DNA of 45,436 nucleotides from Bacillota bacterium (GTDB lineage Bacteria > Bacillota > UBA4882 > UBA8346): NCBI GenBank assembly GCA_023436305.1, contig JAEZJQ010000140.1, positions 1 through 45,436 of the forward strand, given 5' to 3'. Shown here piece by piece: positions 35,600 through 43,740 of the stretch (position 1 is the first letter of the stretch; each line of letters opens with the position of its first letter). Below the pieces are notes generated by a model that did not search any database, was not told the DNA's origin, and saw nothing but the letters and a program-made list of their open reading frames with translations. The translations under genes were made by a program, and so were the position numbers.

Positions 35600-35636
35600 G
35601 TACCACGGTACTTGGAAAAATTCTTAAAAAAGTACT
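35598..35636. promoter_or_regulatory. Compound palindromic element, copy 2
   Basis: AAGTACC (35598-35604), AC, GGTACTT (35607-35613), 16 bases, AAGTACT (35630-35636). Read on the minus strand it repeats the layout of 32761-32798 with the same 16-base spacer. It lies 126 bp before the DUF362-CBM9 start, and a TATAAT (35656-35661) follows. Confidence 0.6.
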
Positions 35637-35761
35637 ATAGTAAGTCGATAATAAATATAATCAAGTGTTATATTAATATTATGACAAAGTGGCGATTCTG
35701 AGAATGGTCACCTCATTGCGTTTACGAAATGTTAAAATTGAAATGGGGGGAGTGTGTTGAC

Positions 35762-37870
35762 ATGAAAAACAGTCGGTTAAAGCCATGGATCTTTTGGGGA
35801 CTATTGATTCTTCTGGGAGCGGTAATGGTCGTTCAAGGATTGGTAAACAAAAGCGTTCTAGCCGAGATAAAAAAATTACCCGACTCTCAAGTCGCCATCG
35901 TCCAATCAAAAGAGTCCAACGCGGCGGACATAAAATATGAAGAGATCCGGACCATGGTCCGGGAAGCGGTGAATCTGGCCGAGGGGTTTCCCGAATTGAT
36001 CAAAGACAACTCAACGGTGGTCATTAAACCGAATCTGGTGGGGATGATTGACAATACTCTACTGGGCTGGCGAGGCCGGTTACTAGCCACCGAGGTCAAC
36101 GGAGTCACCACTGATTGGCGAGTGACCAAAGCCGTAGTGGAACTGGTCCGGGAATACAATCCTCACGGAAAAGTATATGTTATGGAAGGTTCGGGCAGCC
36201 CCACCAAACCCATCATGAACCATTTAAATTATACTCCCAAATACATCCCCGGTGTGGACGCCTTTCTGGCCATCGAGGAAGACAGTGGTTCATGGCACAA
36301 TACCAAATCGCCGGGGCTGGTTAAGGTGAAACTGCCCAATGGACTGATCCATAAGGAATATTACTTGAACAAGAAGTATAAACAGGCGGATGTGGTTATC
36401 AGCCTGCCCACCTTGAAAAATCACTGGCACGCGGCAGTCACCGGCGGCATTAAAAATGTCGGAATCGGCGCCACGCCCGCCAACATTTACGGCTCCTCCT
36501 CCAGTAATCCAATCCGGCTAAACATGTTTAACCACGAGAGTGGGGAGATTCACAAATGGCTCCATGATTTTTATCTCTGCCGTCCAGTGGATTACGTCAT
36601 CATGGATGGTTTACAGGGAATCCAAAACGGCCCGACCCCGAGCTACGAAACCAGTAAGACCACGGATATCAAACAGGATCAAATGAATATGCGCTTGATT
36701 CTGGCCGGAAAAGACCCCATTGCGGTCGATACCATCGAATCTTTAGTCATCGGCTGGGACCCTCAATCCGTCGGATATCTACGATACTTGAACAATAGTA
36801 GAGCCGGGAATCTGGATACAGCCTGTATCAATGTCGCCGGTCAAAAAGTGGACGAAGTTCGCAAATATTTTGCCGGGGTGATTCCACCGGGTGGCGGGGA
36901 GAGAATCAGCGACAAAACCGGCCCGGAGTTCAAGGTGAAACAGGCCTGGATTCAATCCGGCGATTTGCACCTTACGTTGGATGCTAATGCAGAAACCGTA
37001 AAAGTGGAGTTGTTTATGGACGGAAAACGGATGAAGCCGATGATTACCCAAGGCTTCGATAATATTACCATAAAGCTCGGTCAAGCAGTTGATGTTAAGA
37101 ACCAACTGAAAATCTACGCCTATGATCGTTTCCTAAACCGAACCGAGCAGGAGTTTACCTTAACGTCCGCGGTCTCGACAACCACTAACCCGGTTTCCGA
37201 TGGAAATTACAGAGCACCCCAAACCGCCACAGCACCGGTGATTGACGGGCTTGCCAATGACATCTGCTGGAAAAAAGCCGAATGGCGCGAGATTAAATAT
37301 TTATGGCTGGGTGTGCAACCATCCCCGGAAGACTTCAGCGGGCGGTATAAGATAGTCTGGACCCCGGAACGGTTGTATTTCCTCATCGAAATCACCGACG
37401 ATGTGCTTTCGGATGTTTACTCCAACCCTTTGGTGGACTATTATAAAGACGATTGCCTGGAGATCTTTTTGGACGAGGATCACTCCGGCGGGATTCACAC
37501 CTTCAACTATAACGCCTTCGCTTATCACATCGCCCTGGATTATAATGTCGTGGATGCCGCTAAAAACGGGTTCCCTAAGCTCTTTAATGACCATGTATCA
37601 ATCAAGCGAACAAAAAACGGCAATATCTACACCTGGGAGGCTTCCGTCAAAGTCTTCGATGATAAATATGATGAATCATCGAATACCAATAAACCAGTTA
37701 CACTGACCACCGGGAAGAACCTAGGGTTTGCCATCGCATACTGCGACAACGATAATAGCTCTGACCGGCAAAGCTTTATCGGTTCCATCGACATTCCCGG
37801 AGTTGATAAAAATGTTGCATACATCAATGCCAGTGTATTTGGGACTTTAACACTGGAAAATGAAAAATAA
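35762..37870 (+). CDS. Membrane-anchored DUF362 protein with C-terminal CBM9-like domain
   Basis: The protein has 702 residues. An N-terminal hydrophobic segment (about 9-34) makes it exported or anchored. Residues about 45-390 form a DUF362 domain: VVIKPNLVG, VTDWRVTKAVVELVRE, VYVMEGSGSPTK, DVVISLPTLKNHWHAAVTGG and DPIAVDTIESLVIGWDP. No ferredoxin Cys cluster is present, unlike many DUF362 proteins. A beta-rich linker (about 400-470) leads to a CBM9-like domain (about 485-700: ATAPVIDGLANDICWKKAEW, YKDDCLEIFLDEDHSG, YTWEASVKV). CBM9 modules bind polysaccharide ends. GGGGGGAG precedes the ATG at 35762. Function is unknown; an envelope or extracellular glycan role is inferred. It is monocistronic, with its own terminator. 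Confidence 0.85.
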   Translation: MKNSRLKPWIFWGLLILLGAVMVVQGLVNKSVLAEIKKLPDSQVAIVQSKESNAADIKYEEIRTMVREAVNLAEGFPELIKDNSTVVIKPNLVGMIDNTLLGWRGRLLATEVNGVTTDWRVTKAVVELVREYNPHGKVYVMEGSGSPTKPIMNHLNYTPKYIPGVDAFLAIEEDSGSWHNTKSPGLVKVKLPNGLIHKEYYLNKKYKQADVVISLPTLKNHWHAAVTGGIKNVGIGATPANIYGSSSSNPIRLNMFNHESGEIHKWLHDFYLCRPVDYVIMDGLQGIQNGPTPSYETSKTTDIKQDQMNMRLILAGKDPIAVDTIESLVIGWDPQSVGYLRYLNNSRAGNLDTACINVAGQKVDEVRKYFAGVIPPGGGERISDKTGPEFKVKQAWIQSGDLHLTLDANAETVKVELFMDGKRMKPMITQGFDNITIKLGQAVDVKNQLKIYAYDRFLNRTEQEFTLTSAVSTTTNPVSDGNYRAPQTATAPVIDGLANDICWKKAEWREIKYLWLGVQPSPEDFSGRYKIVWTPERLYFLIEITDDVLSDVYSNPLVDYYKDDCLEIFLDEDHSGGIHTFNYNAFAYHIALDYNVVDAAKNGFPKLFNDHVSIKRTKNGNIYTWEASVKVFDDKYDESSNTNKPVTLTTGKNLGFAIAYCDNDNSSDRQSFIGSIDIPGVDKNVAYINASVFGTLTLENEK

Positions 37871-37916
37871 ATCAGCCTTGAATTAACAAGGCCAGGTCAA
37901 ATCTAAATCGTATGCC

Positions 37917-37954
37917 AAGGACATCCTTTCGTAATGAAATGGATGTCTTTTTTC
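37917..37954 (+). terminator. Intrinsic terminator of the DUF362-CBM9 gene
   Basis: GACATCC and GGATGTC pair and are followed by TTTTTT. A smaller stem (GCCTTG and CAAGGC, about 37875-37893) precedes it. Confidence 0.8.
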
Positions 37955-38294
37955 TCGAACCCCCTTTTCATGGTTGTTTTCGCTTCGAAGCTTCCCCGAG
38001 ACGTTTCAACGGGCTTTAGAAGGAATTTCAACCTAGCCCCGGCTTTCAAGCCGGGGTGGACAAACCAGCCCGCAAAATTTTATAAAAAATTATATTTTTT
38101 CAGCAGGGATTTTATTATTTCGGGTAGAAAATTAGTATGTTTGTGCTTTGATGTCACTGGGTGAAAAAAATAACAAAGTATCCCATTCCGTTCCCGAAGG
38201 GCGAAAAAGCATCAAGCATCGAAACCGAGTTGTAACAGTATTACAAATCGTATCACCGCGCGCGGATGCGCGCGATACAAAGGAGGACACTATA
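37955..38294 (+). promoter_or_regulatory. Leader region of the por operon
   Basis: No gene is seen. It contains a GC-rich stem (CCCCGGC, TTTCAA, GCCGGGG, about 38038-38057) that looks like a dispersed intergenic palindrome, an inverted repeat TTGTAA-N5-TTACAA at 38230-38246, and a strong hairpin at 38251-38277 (CGCGCGC, GGAT, GCGCGCG) ending at the Shine-Dalgarno (from 38278). The last two are likely control elements for porC. Confidence 0.5.
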
Positions 38295-38873
38295 GTGGCG
38301 GAATTATTAGAGATTCGCTGGCATGGCCGGGGAGGCCAGGGCGCCAAAACCGGTGCTTTACTCCTAGGGGAAACTATTGTCAGTACGGGTAAATTCATGC
38401 AGGCTTTTCCGGATTACGGCCCGGAACGCATGGGCGCACCGATGAAGGCTTATAACCGGATCAGCGATCAGCCGATCACGGTTCATTGCGGCGTGACCAA
38501 TCCCCAGGTTGTGGTAGTGCTTGATCCCACTTTGTTAGGAAAAGTGGATGTTACGCAAGGGCTCCCTGAAGACGGCGTGTTGATTGTGAACACTCCCAAA
38601 TCCCCGGCCGAAATCCGGAAAGTGCTCAACTTAAAAGGCAGGAAGGTCTATACCATCGACGCCAATAAAGTTTCGACGGAAACTTTGGGACGTGCAATCC
38701 CCAATACGCCGATTTTGGGCGCTCTGGCCAAGGTAACCGGCATCGTGGATCGTCAAACTCTGCTGGATGATACCCGGCACAAGCTGGAAAAGAAGTTCAA
38801 AAACAAGCCCGAGATCATCGACGGTAATGTGAAGGCCGTATCCCGGGCATTTGAGGAGGTAATAAGCGAATGA
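38295..38873 (+). CDS. porC: Pyruvate/2-oxoacid:ferredoxin oxidoreductase gamma subunit
   Basis: The protein has 192 residues. The gamma-family motif EIRWHGRGGQGAKTGALLLGE opens the protein, and AFPDYGPERMGAPMKAYNRI and the GALAKVTG segment follow. It combines with the delta, alpha and beta subunits encoded next to make acetyl-CoA from pyruvate, reducing ferredoxin. The GTG start at 38295 is chosen because AAAGGAGGA lies 8 bases upstream; an open extension to 38148 runs through the leader hairpins and is unlike the family. Its stop overlaps the start of the delta gene by 4 bases (ATGA). Confidence 0.93.
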   Translation: MAELLEIRWHGRGGQGAKTGALLLGETIVSTGKFMQAFPDYGPERMGAPMKAYNRISDQPITVHCGVTNPQVVVVLDPTLLGKVDVTQGLPEDGVLIVNTPKSPAEIRKVLNLKGRKVYTIDANKVSTETLGRAIPNTPILGALAKVTGIVDRQTLLDDTRHKLEKKFKNKPEIIDGNVKAVSRAFEEVISE

Positions 38874-39169
38874 GTGACCCCGGATACAAGGACTTACCAA
38901 AAGGCGCCCTAATCCTGGAAGGCGGTACCGCCACAAAATATGAAACCGGTGACTGGCGGAGTAAACGGCCCATATTCATCCAGGAGAATTGTATCAATTG
39001 TTCATTTTGCTGGATCTTTTGCCCGGACTCTTCGATTATCCTCAAAGACGGTAAAATGACCGGTATTGATTATAAGCATTGCAAAGGCTGCGGAATTTGC
39101 GCTTACGAATGTCCTTCCAAAAAGAAGGCCATTATCATGAAAGACGAAGCAGAAATCGAGGAGGGTTAA
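38870..39169 (+). CDS. porD: Pyruvate/2-oxoacid:ferredoxin oxidoreductase delta subunit
   Basis: The protein has 99 residues. Two 4Fe-4S clusters are encoded by CINCSFCWIFCPD and CKGCGICAYECPS, the standard ferredoxin pattern. It passes electrons from the thiamine-bound intermediate to ferredoxin. The N-terminal 45 residues (including KRPIFIQENC) match PorD subunits. AGGAGG lies upstream inside porC. The four-subunit organisation is typical of archaea, Thermotoga and some anaerobic bacteria. Confidence 0.95.
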   Translation: MSDPGYKDLPKGALILEGGTATKYETGDWRSKRPIFIQENCINCSFCWIFCPDSSIILKDGKMTGIDYKHCKGCGICAYECPSKKKAIIMKDEAEIEEG

Positions 39170-39170
39170 C

Positions 39171-40358
39171 ATGGTAACGAAAGAAGTCGTGGCGCGCACC
39201 GGGAATGAAGCAATGGCCGAGGCCATGCGCCAGATCAACCCGGATGTAGTCGCCGCTTATCCGATAACCCCGGCCACGGAGATCGTTCAGATCTTTTCCA
39301 GTTATGTAGCCGATGGCCTGGTAGATACCGAATACGTGGCAGTAGAAAGTGAACACTCGGCGATGAGCGCTTGTGTGGGCGCTTCCGCCGCAGGCGCCCG
39401 GGTAATGACCGGGACATCATCCCAAGGCTTGATGCTGATGGCCGAGATTTTATATATCGCCTCCGGTATGCGTTTACCGATAGTACTGGCCGATGTAAAC
39501 CGCGCCATCTCCGCTCCGATTAACATTCATTGTGACCACAGCGATACTATGTCTTGCCGGGATGCGGGCTGGATTCAGATCTTTTCGGAGAACTCCCAGG
39601 AAGCTTATGATAATATGATCCAGGCGGTCCGGATTGCCGAACATCCGGATGTAACTTTACCGACTATGGCCACCACCGATGGGTTCATCATCAGCCACGG
39701 GATGGAAGCCATGGATTTGATCCCCGATGAAGAAGTCAAGAAGTTTATCGGCAAATATAAACCGGCCCATCCGCTCTTGAACGTGGATCAACCCATCACC
39801 GCCGGGGCTTTGGATTTCACTGACTATTATTTTGAACATCGCCGCCAAATCGCGGAAGGTATGGCCAATGCGCCCAAAGTCATCGCCCAGATCGGCAAGG
39901 AATTTGGCGATAAATTCGGCCGTTATTATGATTTGATTGAAACCTGCCAAATGGACGACGCCGAAGTCGCCATCGTTTGCCTTGGTTCCACCGCCGGTAC
40001 CGCCCGGGCGGCTATCGACAACTTGCGTAAACAGGGAATCAAAGCCGGAATGGTAAAGATTCGCGTCTTCCGTCCCTTCCCGGCGGAACAAATCGTAAAT
40101 GCTCTGAAAAACGTCAAAGCAGTCGCGGTATTGGATCGTTCCGACGGCCTTGCCAATTTCGGCGGTCCGGTTTTCAATGAAGTCCGTTCCGCATTATACG
40201 ATCTGTCAACCCGGCCCATGGTGGTTGATTACATTTACGGCCTGGGCGGCCGGGATATCTTCGTCACTGATATTGAAAAAGTCTACCAGACCTTGCTGGA
40301 TATCAAGAAATCAGGCAAGACCGGCCAGCTCATTCAATATCTCGGCGTCAGGGAATAG
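39171..40358 (+). CDS. porA: Pyruvate/2-oxoacid:ferredoxin oxidoreductase alpha subunit
   Basis: The protein has 395 residues, normal for PorA. AYPITPATEIVQIFSSY and VESEHSAMSACVGASAAGAR (with the conserved Glu near thiamine) lie in domain I, and SSQGLMLMAEILYIASGMRL and IFSENSQEAYDNMIQA follow. Domain II carries KIRVFRPFPAEQI and DRSDGLANFGGPVF. GAGGAGG lies just before the ATG, and the start is 1 base after the porD stop. Pyruvate is the likeliest substrate from family similarity; other 2-oxoacids cannot be excluded by eye. Confidence 0.94.
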   Translation: MVTKEVVARTGNEAMAEAMRQINPDVVAAYPITPATEIVQIFSSYVADGLVDTEYVAVESEHSAMSACVGASAAGARVMTGTSSQGLMLMAEILYIASGMRLPIVLADVNRAISAPINIHCDHSDTMSCRDAGWIQIFSENSQEAYDNMIQAVRIAEHPDVTLPTMATTDGFIISHGMEAMDLIPDEEVKKFIGKYKPAHPLLNVDQPITAGALDFTDYYFEHRRQIAEGMANAPKVIAQIGKEFGDKFGRYYDLIETCQMDDAEVAIVCLGSTAGTARAAIDNLRKQGIKAGMVKIRVFRPFPAEQIVNALKNVKAVAVLDRSDGLANFGGPVFNEVRSALYDLSTRPMVVDYIYGLGGRDIFVTDIEKVYQTLLDIKKSGKTGQLIQYLGVRE

Positions 40359-40374
40359 GAGGAACAATAGAAAA

Positions 40375-41298
40375 ATGGCAAATATCAAAGAACTGACCAA
40401 AAAAAGCGAACCATTGTCCGGTGGACACCGTGCTTGCGCGGGTTGCGCCGCCCCGGTGGTCGTCCGGCAAGCTTTGTTGGCCTCCGATAAACCGGTCATC
40501 GTCGGCTCAGCCACCGGTTGTCTGGAAGTAACCACCACCATCTTCCCGTATACGGCCTGGAATGTTCCGTTCATTCATAACGCTTTTGAAAACTCAGCCG
40601 CCAATATCAGCGGGGTGGAAACCGCTTACCGCGCCCTCAAAAAAAAGGGCGAAATTAATAAAGATATTAACTTCATCGCCTTCGGCGGCGACGGCGGCAC
40701 TTACGATATCGGACTTCAATCCCTTTCCGGCGCCATGGAACGAGGCCACCGGATGTTGTATATCTGTTATGATAATGGCGCCTATATGAATACTGGAATT
40801 CAACGCTCCAGCGCCACTCCTTTCGGAGCCAACACCACCACTAGCCCGGCGGGGAAGAAGATTCCCGGTAAGACCCAGTTTAAAAAGGATTTGACCAAGA
40901 TCATGGCCGCTCACAATATACCCTATGTGGCCCAAGCTTCCATCGGCTACTGGAACGACTTCGTGACCAAGGTCCAAAAAGCCCTGGCCACTGATGGTCC
41001 ATCATTCATCAACATCTTGTCCCCCTGCCGGTTGGGTTGGGGATTTCCTCCCGAAGAAACCATGGAAATCGCTCGCCAGGCCGTGTCCTGCCGGATTTGG
41101 CCTTTGTTTGAAGTGGTTGACGGCGTTTGGAAGATTACCTTCCAGCCCAAGGAAGTCACTTCACCCCTCGACTGGATGAAGAAGCAAAACCGTTTCCGTC
41201 ACGTCTTCCAACCCGGAAATGAATGGATGTTGAAAGCCGTTGAGGAGAACGTGGAGAACGAATGGCAAAAACTACTAAAGTTGAGCGATCAAGCATAA
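40375..41298 (+). CDS. porB: Pyruvate/2-oxoacid:ferredoxin oxidoreductase beta subunit
   Basis: The protein has 307 residues and is the thiamine-diphosphate-binding subunit. Motifs include HRACAGCAAPVVVRQALL (first two Cys of the cluster ligands), SATGCLEV, the thiamine motif GGDGGTYDIGLQSLSGAMER with YDNGAYMNTGIQRS, and SPCRLGWGF with the last Cys. TAGGAGGAACAA precedes the ATG at 40375, 16 bases after the porA stop. A terminator follows, closing the porCDAB operon. Confidence 0.95.
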   Translation: MANIKELTKKSEPLSGGHRACAGCAAPVVVRQALLASDKPVIVGSATGCLEVTTTIFPYTAWNVPFIHNAFENSAANISGVETAYRALKKKGEINKDINFIAFGGDGGTYDIGLQSLSGAMERGHRMLYICYDNGAYMNTGIQRSSATPFGANTTTSPAGKKIPGKTQFKKDLTKIMAAHNIPYVAQASIGYWNDFVTKVQKALATDGPSFINILSPCRLGWGFPPEETMEIARQAVSCRIWPLFEVVDGVWKITFQPKEVTSPLDWMKKQNRFRHVFQPGNEWMLKAVEENVENEWQKLLKLSDQA

Positions 41299-41327
41299 AT
41301 GAATTTCAGATATAATTGAATCGTAAA

Positions 41328-41357
41328 AACCCGGCAGGTTTGAAATGCCGGGTTCTT
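41328..41357. terminator. Bidirectional terminator between porB and the esterase pseudogene
   Basis: AACCCGGCA and TGCCGGGTT pair around 10 bases, with CTTTATT on the plus side and TTTTT on the minus side. It serves two convergent genes. Confidence 0.85.
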
Positions 41358-41410
41358 TATTACTTCATTCTTCATTCTTTAACATCTTTTTGAGTTTGGG
41401 GATTGCAGCG

Positions 41411-42567
41411 TTATTTCCCCAAAATCTCGTTTTGAATAAAAACGGTCAATTCTTCAGCCATCTTGGCGTGGGTATCTATCCGGGGATGATTGTAGGTAAA
41501 GGCCGTAAATATGAACGAAACAATTTTTTTATCGGTGGCTTTCAGTTCGACCACCGCTTTCTGAAAAGCGGACTGGAGTTCATTGGAATCACTATAAGCG
41601 GACATGCCGCCAACGGTGCAGATGATTCGGGCATCGGGGTACAAGCCACGAATATCTCTTGCCAATTCAACATACTTTTCCGTAAAATGGGGAGGGAAGT
41701 CCTTTCCCTTGGCCCTGGGGTATCCGAAATCATTTTGACCCACATTGAGTACCACAATATCCGGTTTTCTTCCTTGAAATTATATCTTTCGTCCGATGTA
41801 TTTAGATACAACCGGTTGTATACCTCCGGCATTAGAAATGAATTCCAGCTATAACATATACCGATACCGCTTACGGCAATGCAAACATACTCAGCGTTAA
41901 GGTTACGGGCGGTAATTGCGCCATAGGAGAGGTAATTATTATGGGTTGATAAATCGTCATACTGTTCCGTATTGGGGGGATTTTCATTACATGCCCCGGC
42001 AGTTATCGAATCGCCATAAAATTCGATCCGCAGCGGCAGTGGATCGGGTTTGGCCTCAAGTTTAGCTTCTTCTCCAAGGATTAGTCCACGGAATACCGCA
42101 TTACCGGAATTCGCCTCTGTCCGTTTGAAAAGGACGAACTCATGGGAGCCCTCAGATAATGTTTGGGCCAACTGGTAATCATGGGTTCCCCATTCATTGA
42201 GTTTAAGAAACCGGATCTTACCGTCGATAATCACATTATAAAAATTTTGCCCCCAGGCGTTAGAAAACCTGAAACCAATGCTTTTTCCGGAAAAACGGGC
42301 TCGCACTTGGGTTCCCTGCCAGATGAAAACGGGCGCTTTGGGATCATGGAAATCAATTCGGCCGATATAAGATAACCCGGGATGATCTGCATCCACCATC
42401 TGAAATTTTGTGTCCGCCAAGCCATCCACAATGAAAGCCGGGGCCGGTTTGAATTCTTTTGACGGATTATTCTGGTGTCTTTTGGGCGCGGCGGTGGTGC
42501 AGTTCACCAGGAACAAGCCGAATAAAAAGAAGTATATCAAAATGGATAATACATGATGATTTTTCAT
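41411..42567 (-). pseudogene. CE2-like SGNH carbohydrate esterase, frameshifted
   Basis: The frame from 42567 encodes a probable lipoprotein signal (ILIYFFLFGLFLVNC), a jelly-roll domain (YIGRIDFHDPKAPVFIWQG, GKSIGFRFSNAWGQNFYNVI) and the first half of an SGNH hydrolase with IEFYGDSITAG. It is thrown off near 41774-41775, where one more A after AACTTC-like codons would join YNFK to GRKPDIVVLNVGQNDFGYP, then the C-terminal D-x-H motif (RIDTHAKMAEEL). The catalytic Ser, Asn and Asp/His are all encoded, so the loss is only one base. CE2 enzymes deacetylate plant polysaccharides. AGGAG lies 7 bases before the ATG at 42567. The repaired protein would have 385 residues. Confidence 0.8.
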
Positions 42568-43198
42568 CATATCACTCCTGGAATCATTATTACACGGTAT
42601 TATTACTCCGGCGATTAGACATGTAAATACTTTAAAGCGCAGACCCGCTAAAGCAATATTCAATGAATAAGTTTCAGCCTATTTCCAATTAAAATTATTT
42701 CCTATCAAATCGTAACTTCCTTCATAAATTTGCCCAGACCGAAAAAGCCTGGGCTACGGTGAATCATTTTGTCAGCCCGGCTCAACTTTTCCAGGCCAAT
42801 ATGGTGGTACCCTTATTATAAAAAAGCCAAATTGTTTACACCTTTATTATAAGGTTCACAATTACTCCGCTTGGAACAATCCTCGCAATCCATTCGCTCA
42901 CAATCATCGGTGATTTCCGTTGTTTTCGGTTGTATTTCTTGGAATTCCGTCAAAATCATCACTTCCTATTCAAATTTCGTTAAAAAACGCGGCGCTGTTC
43001 GGTTTCAGCAATCCTATTATAATCTTTTGCCATTTGTTTCTCAAGTGTTCCCTTTAAACTTTAAATTATTCCCAGAACAATTTGAATATCAAACAAATTA
43101 TCTAAAATGGGTTTTTAAAAAGATCAATTTTCAAAGGAATTTCCAAGAATGGGTTTCGATATTCATCATGGGAGTTGAAAAAAAAAGGAGGTAAGAAT
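42568..43198. other. Intergenic region with nested palindrome
   Basis: No credible gene. GCCCAG and CTGGGC (about 42732-42755) form a hairpin. A nested palindrome at 42830-42863 has AATTGT/ACAATT outer arms and ACCTT/AAGGT inner arms, with TTTACA and TATTAT inside; it may be an operator over a promoter. An open frame from 42871 has low-complexity Ser/Phe content and no Shine-Dalgarno. Confidence 0.4.
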
Positions 43199-43609
43199 AT
43201 GAATATTTCATCGGTAGGCAATCGTTGGTCCATCTTTTCCAATTATCTAAAGACTCACCAAACCAGCACCGACGGTACTTCACAGTCAACCCAAAATGCC
43301 CAAAATCTCCAAAATCTTTTTTTTAGTGCGGACGGTGACAGTTTGGAGATCTCCAGTGACGCCCAAAATGTCATGTCGAACTACATGATGTACGGCCCGC
43401 CACCACCACCGCCTAACGGCGCCAACGGTCCCGGACCGGGTCAAAGCTCTGAAATCAAAGATTTCCTGGACAAGGTAGCAAGTGGCACGGCCACGGAGGA
43501 CGACCTGAACAATATGCAAAGCATCCTAAAGCAAATACAGCAACAATTTTTCAGCGGGTTTGGCGATTATTCGAGTTTTGACATCACCGGGTCTACCATT
43601 AGCTTCTAG
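43199..43609 (+). CDS. Small Gln/Asn- and Pro-rich protein
   Basis: The protein has 136 residues. AAAGGAGGT 6 bases before the ATG makes this a confident gene. It has no signal peptide or membrane segment. The N-terminal part is rich in Ser, Thr, Gln and Asn (TSQSTQNAQNLQNLFFSADG), followed by the turn YMMYGPPPPPPNGANGPG and a charged helix IKDFLDKVASGTATEDDLNN with an EF-hand-like look but no complete loop. No family was recognised. It is divergent to nothing but convergent with a two-component kinase whose sensor loop also contains a Gly/Pro stretch, which suggests a possible link. Confidence 0.75.
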   Translation: MNISSVGNRWSIFSNYLKTHQTSTDGTSQSTQNAQNLQNLFFSADGDSLEISSDAQNVMSNYMMYGPPPPPPNGANGPGPGQSSEIKDFLDKVASGTATEDDLNNMQSILKQIQQQFFSGFGDYSSFDITGSTISF

Positions 43610-43740
43610 TTTCATGGCGGAGTCCGTCATTATGCATGGATATCGCCATAACTGTTGTAGTAAAAACAATCTCTTCAACTCCCGCCAAGGATACCCTGTA
43701 AACGACGTCTGTGATTTCCGATTTTTATAAACATTAAATA

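Noticed and set aside
38148..38294. N-terminal extension of porC
   Set aside because: It would translate the leader hairpins; GTG at 38295 has a strong Shine-Dalgarno and family-typical start.
42871..43194. 107-codon frame rich in Ser and Phe
   Set aside because: No Shine-Dalgarno, low-complexity composition, overlaps the proline-rich gene's ribosome site region.
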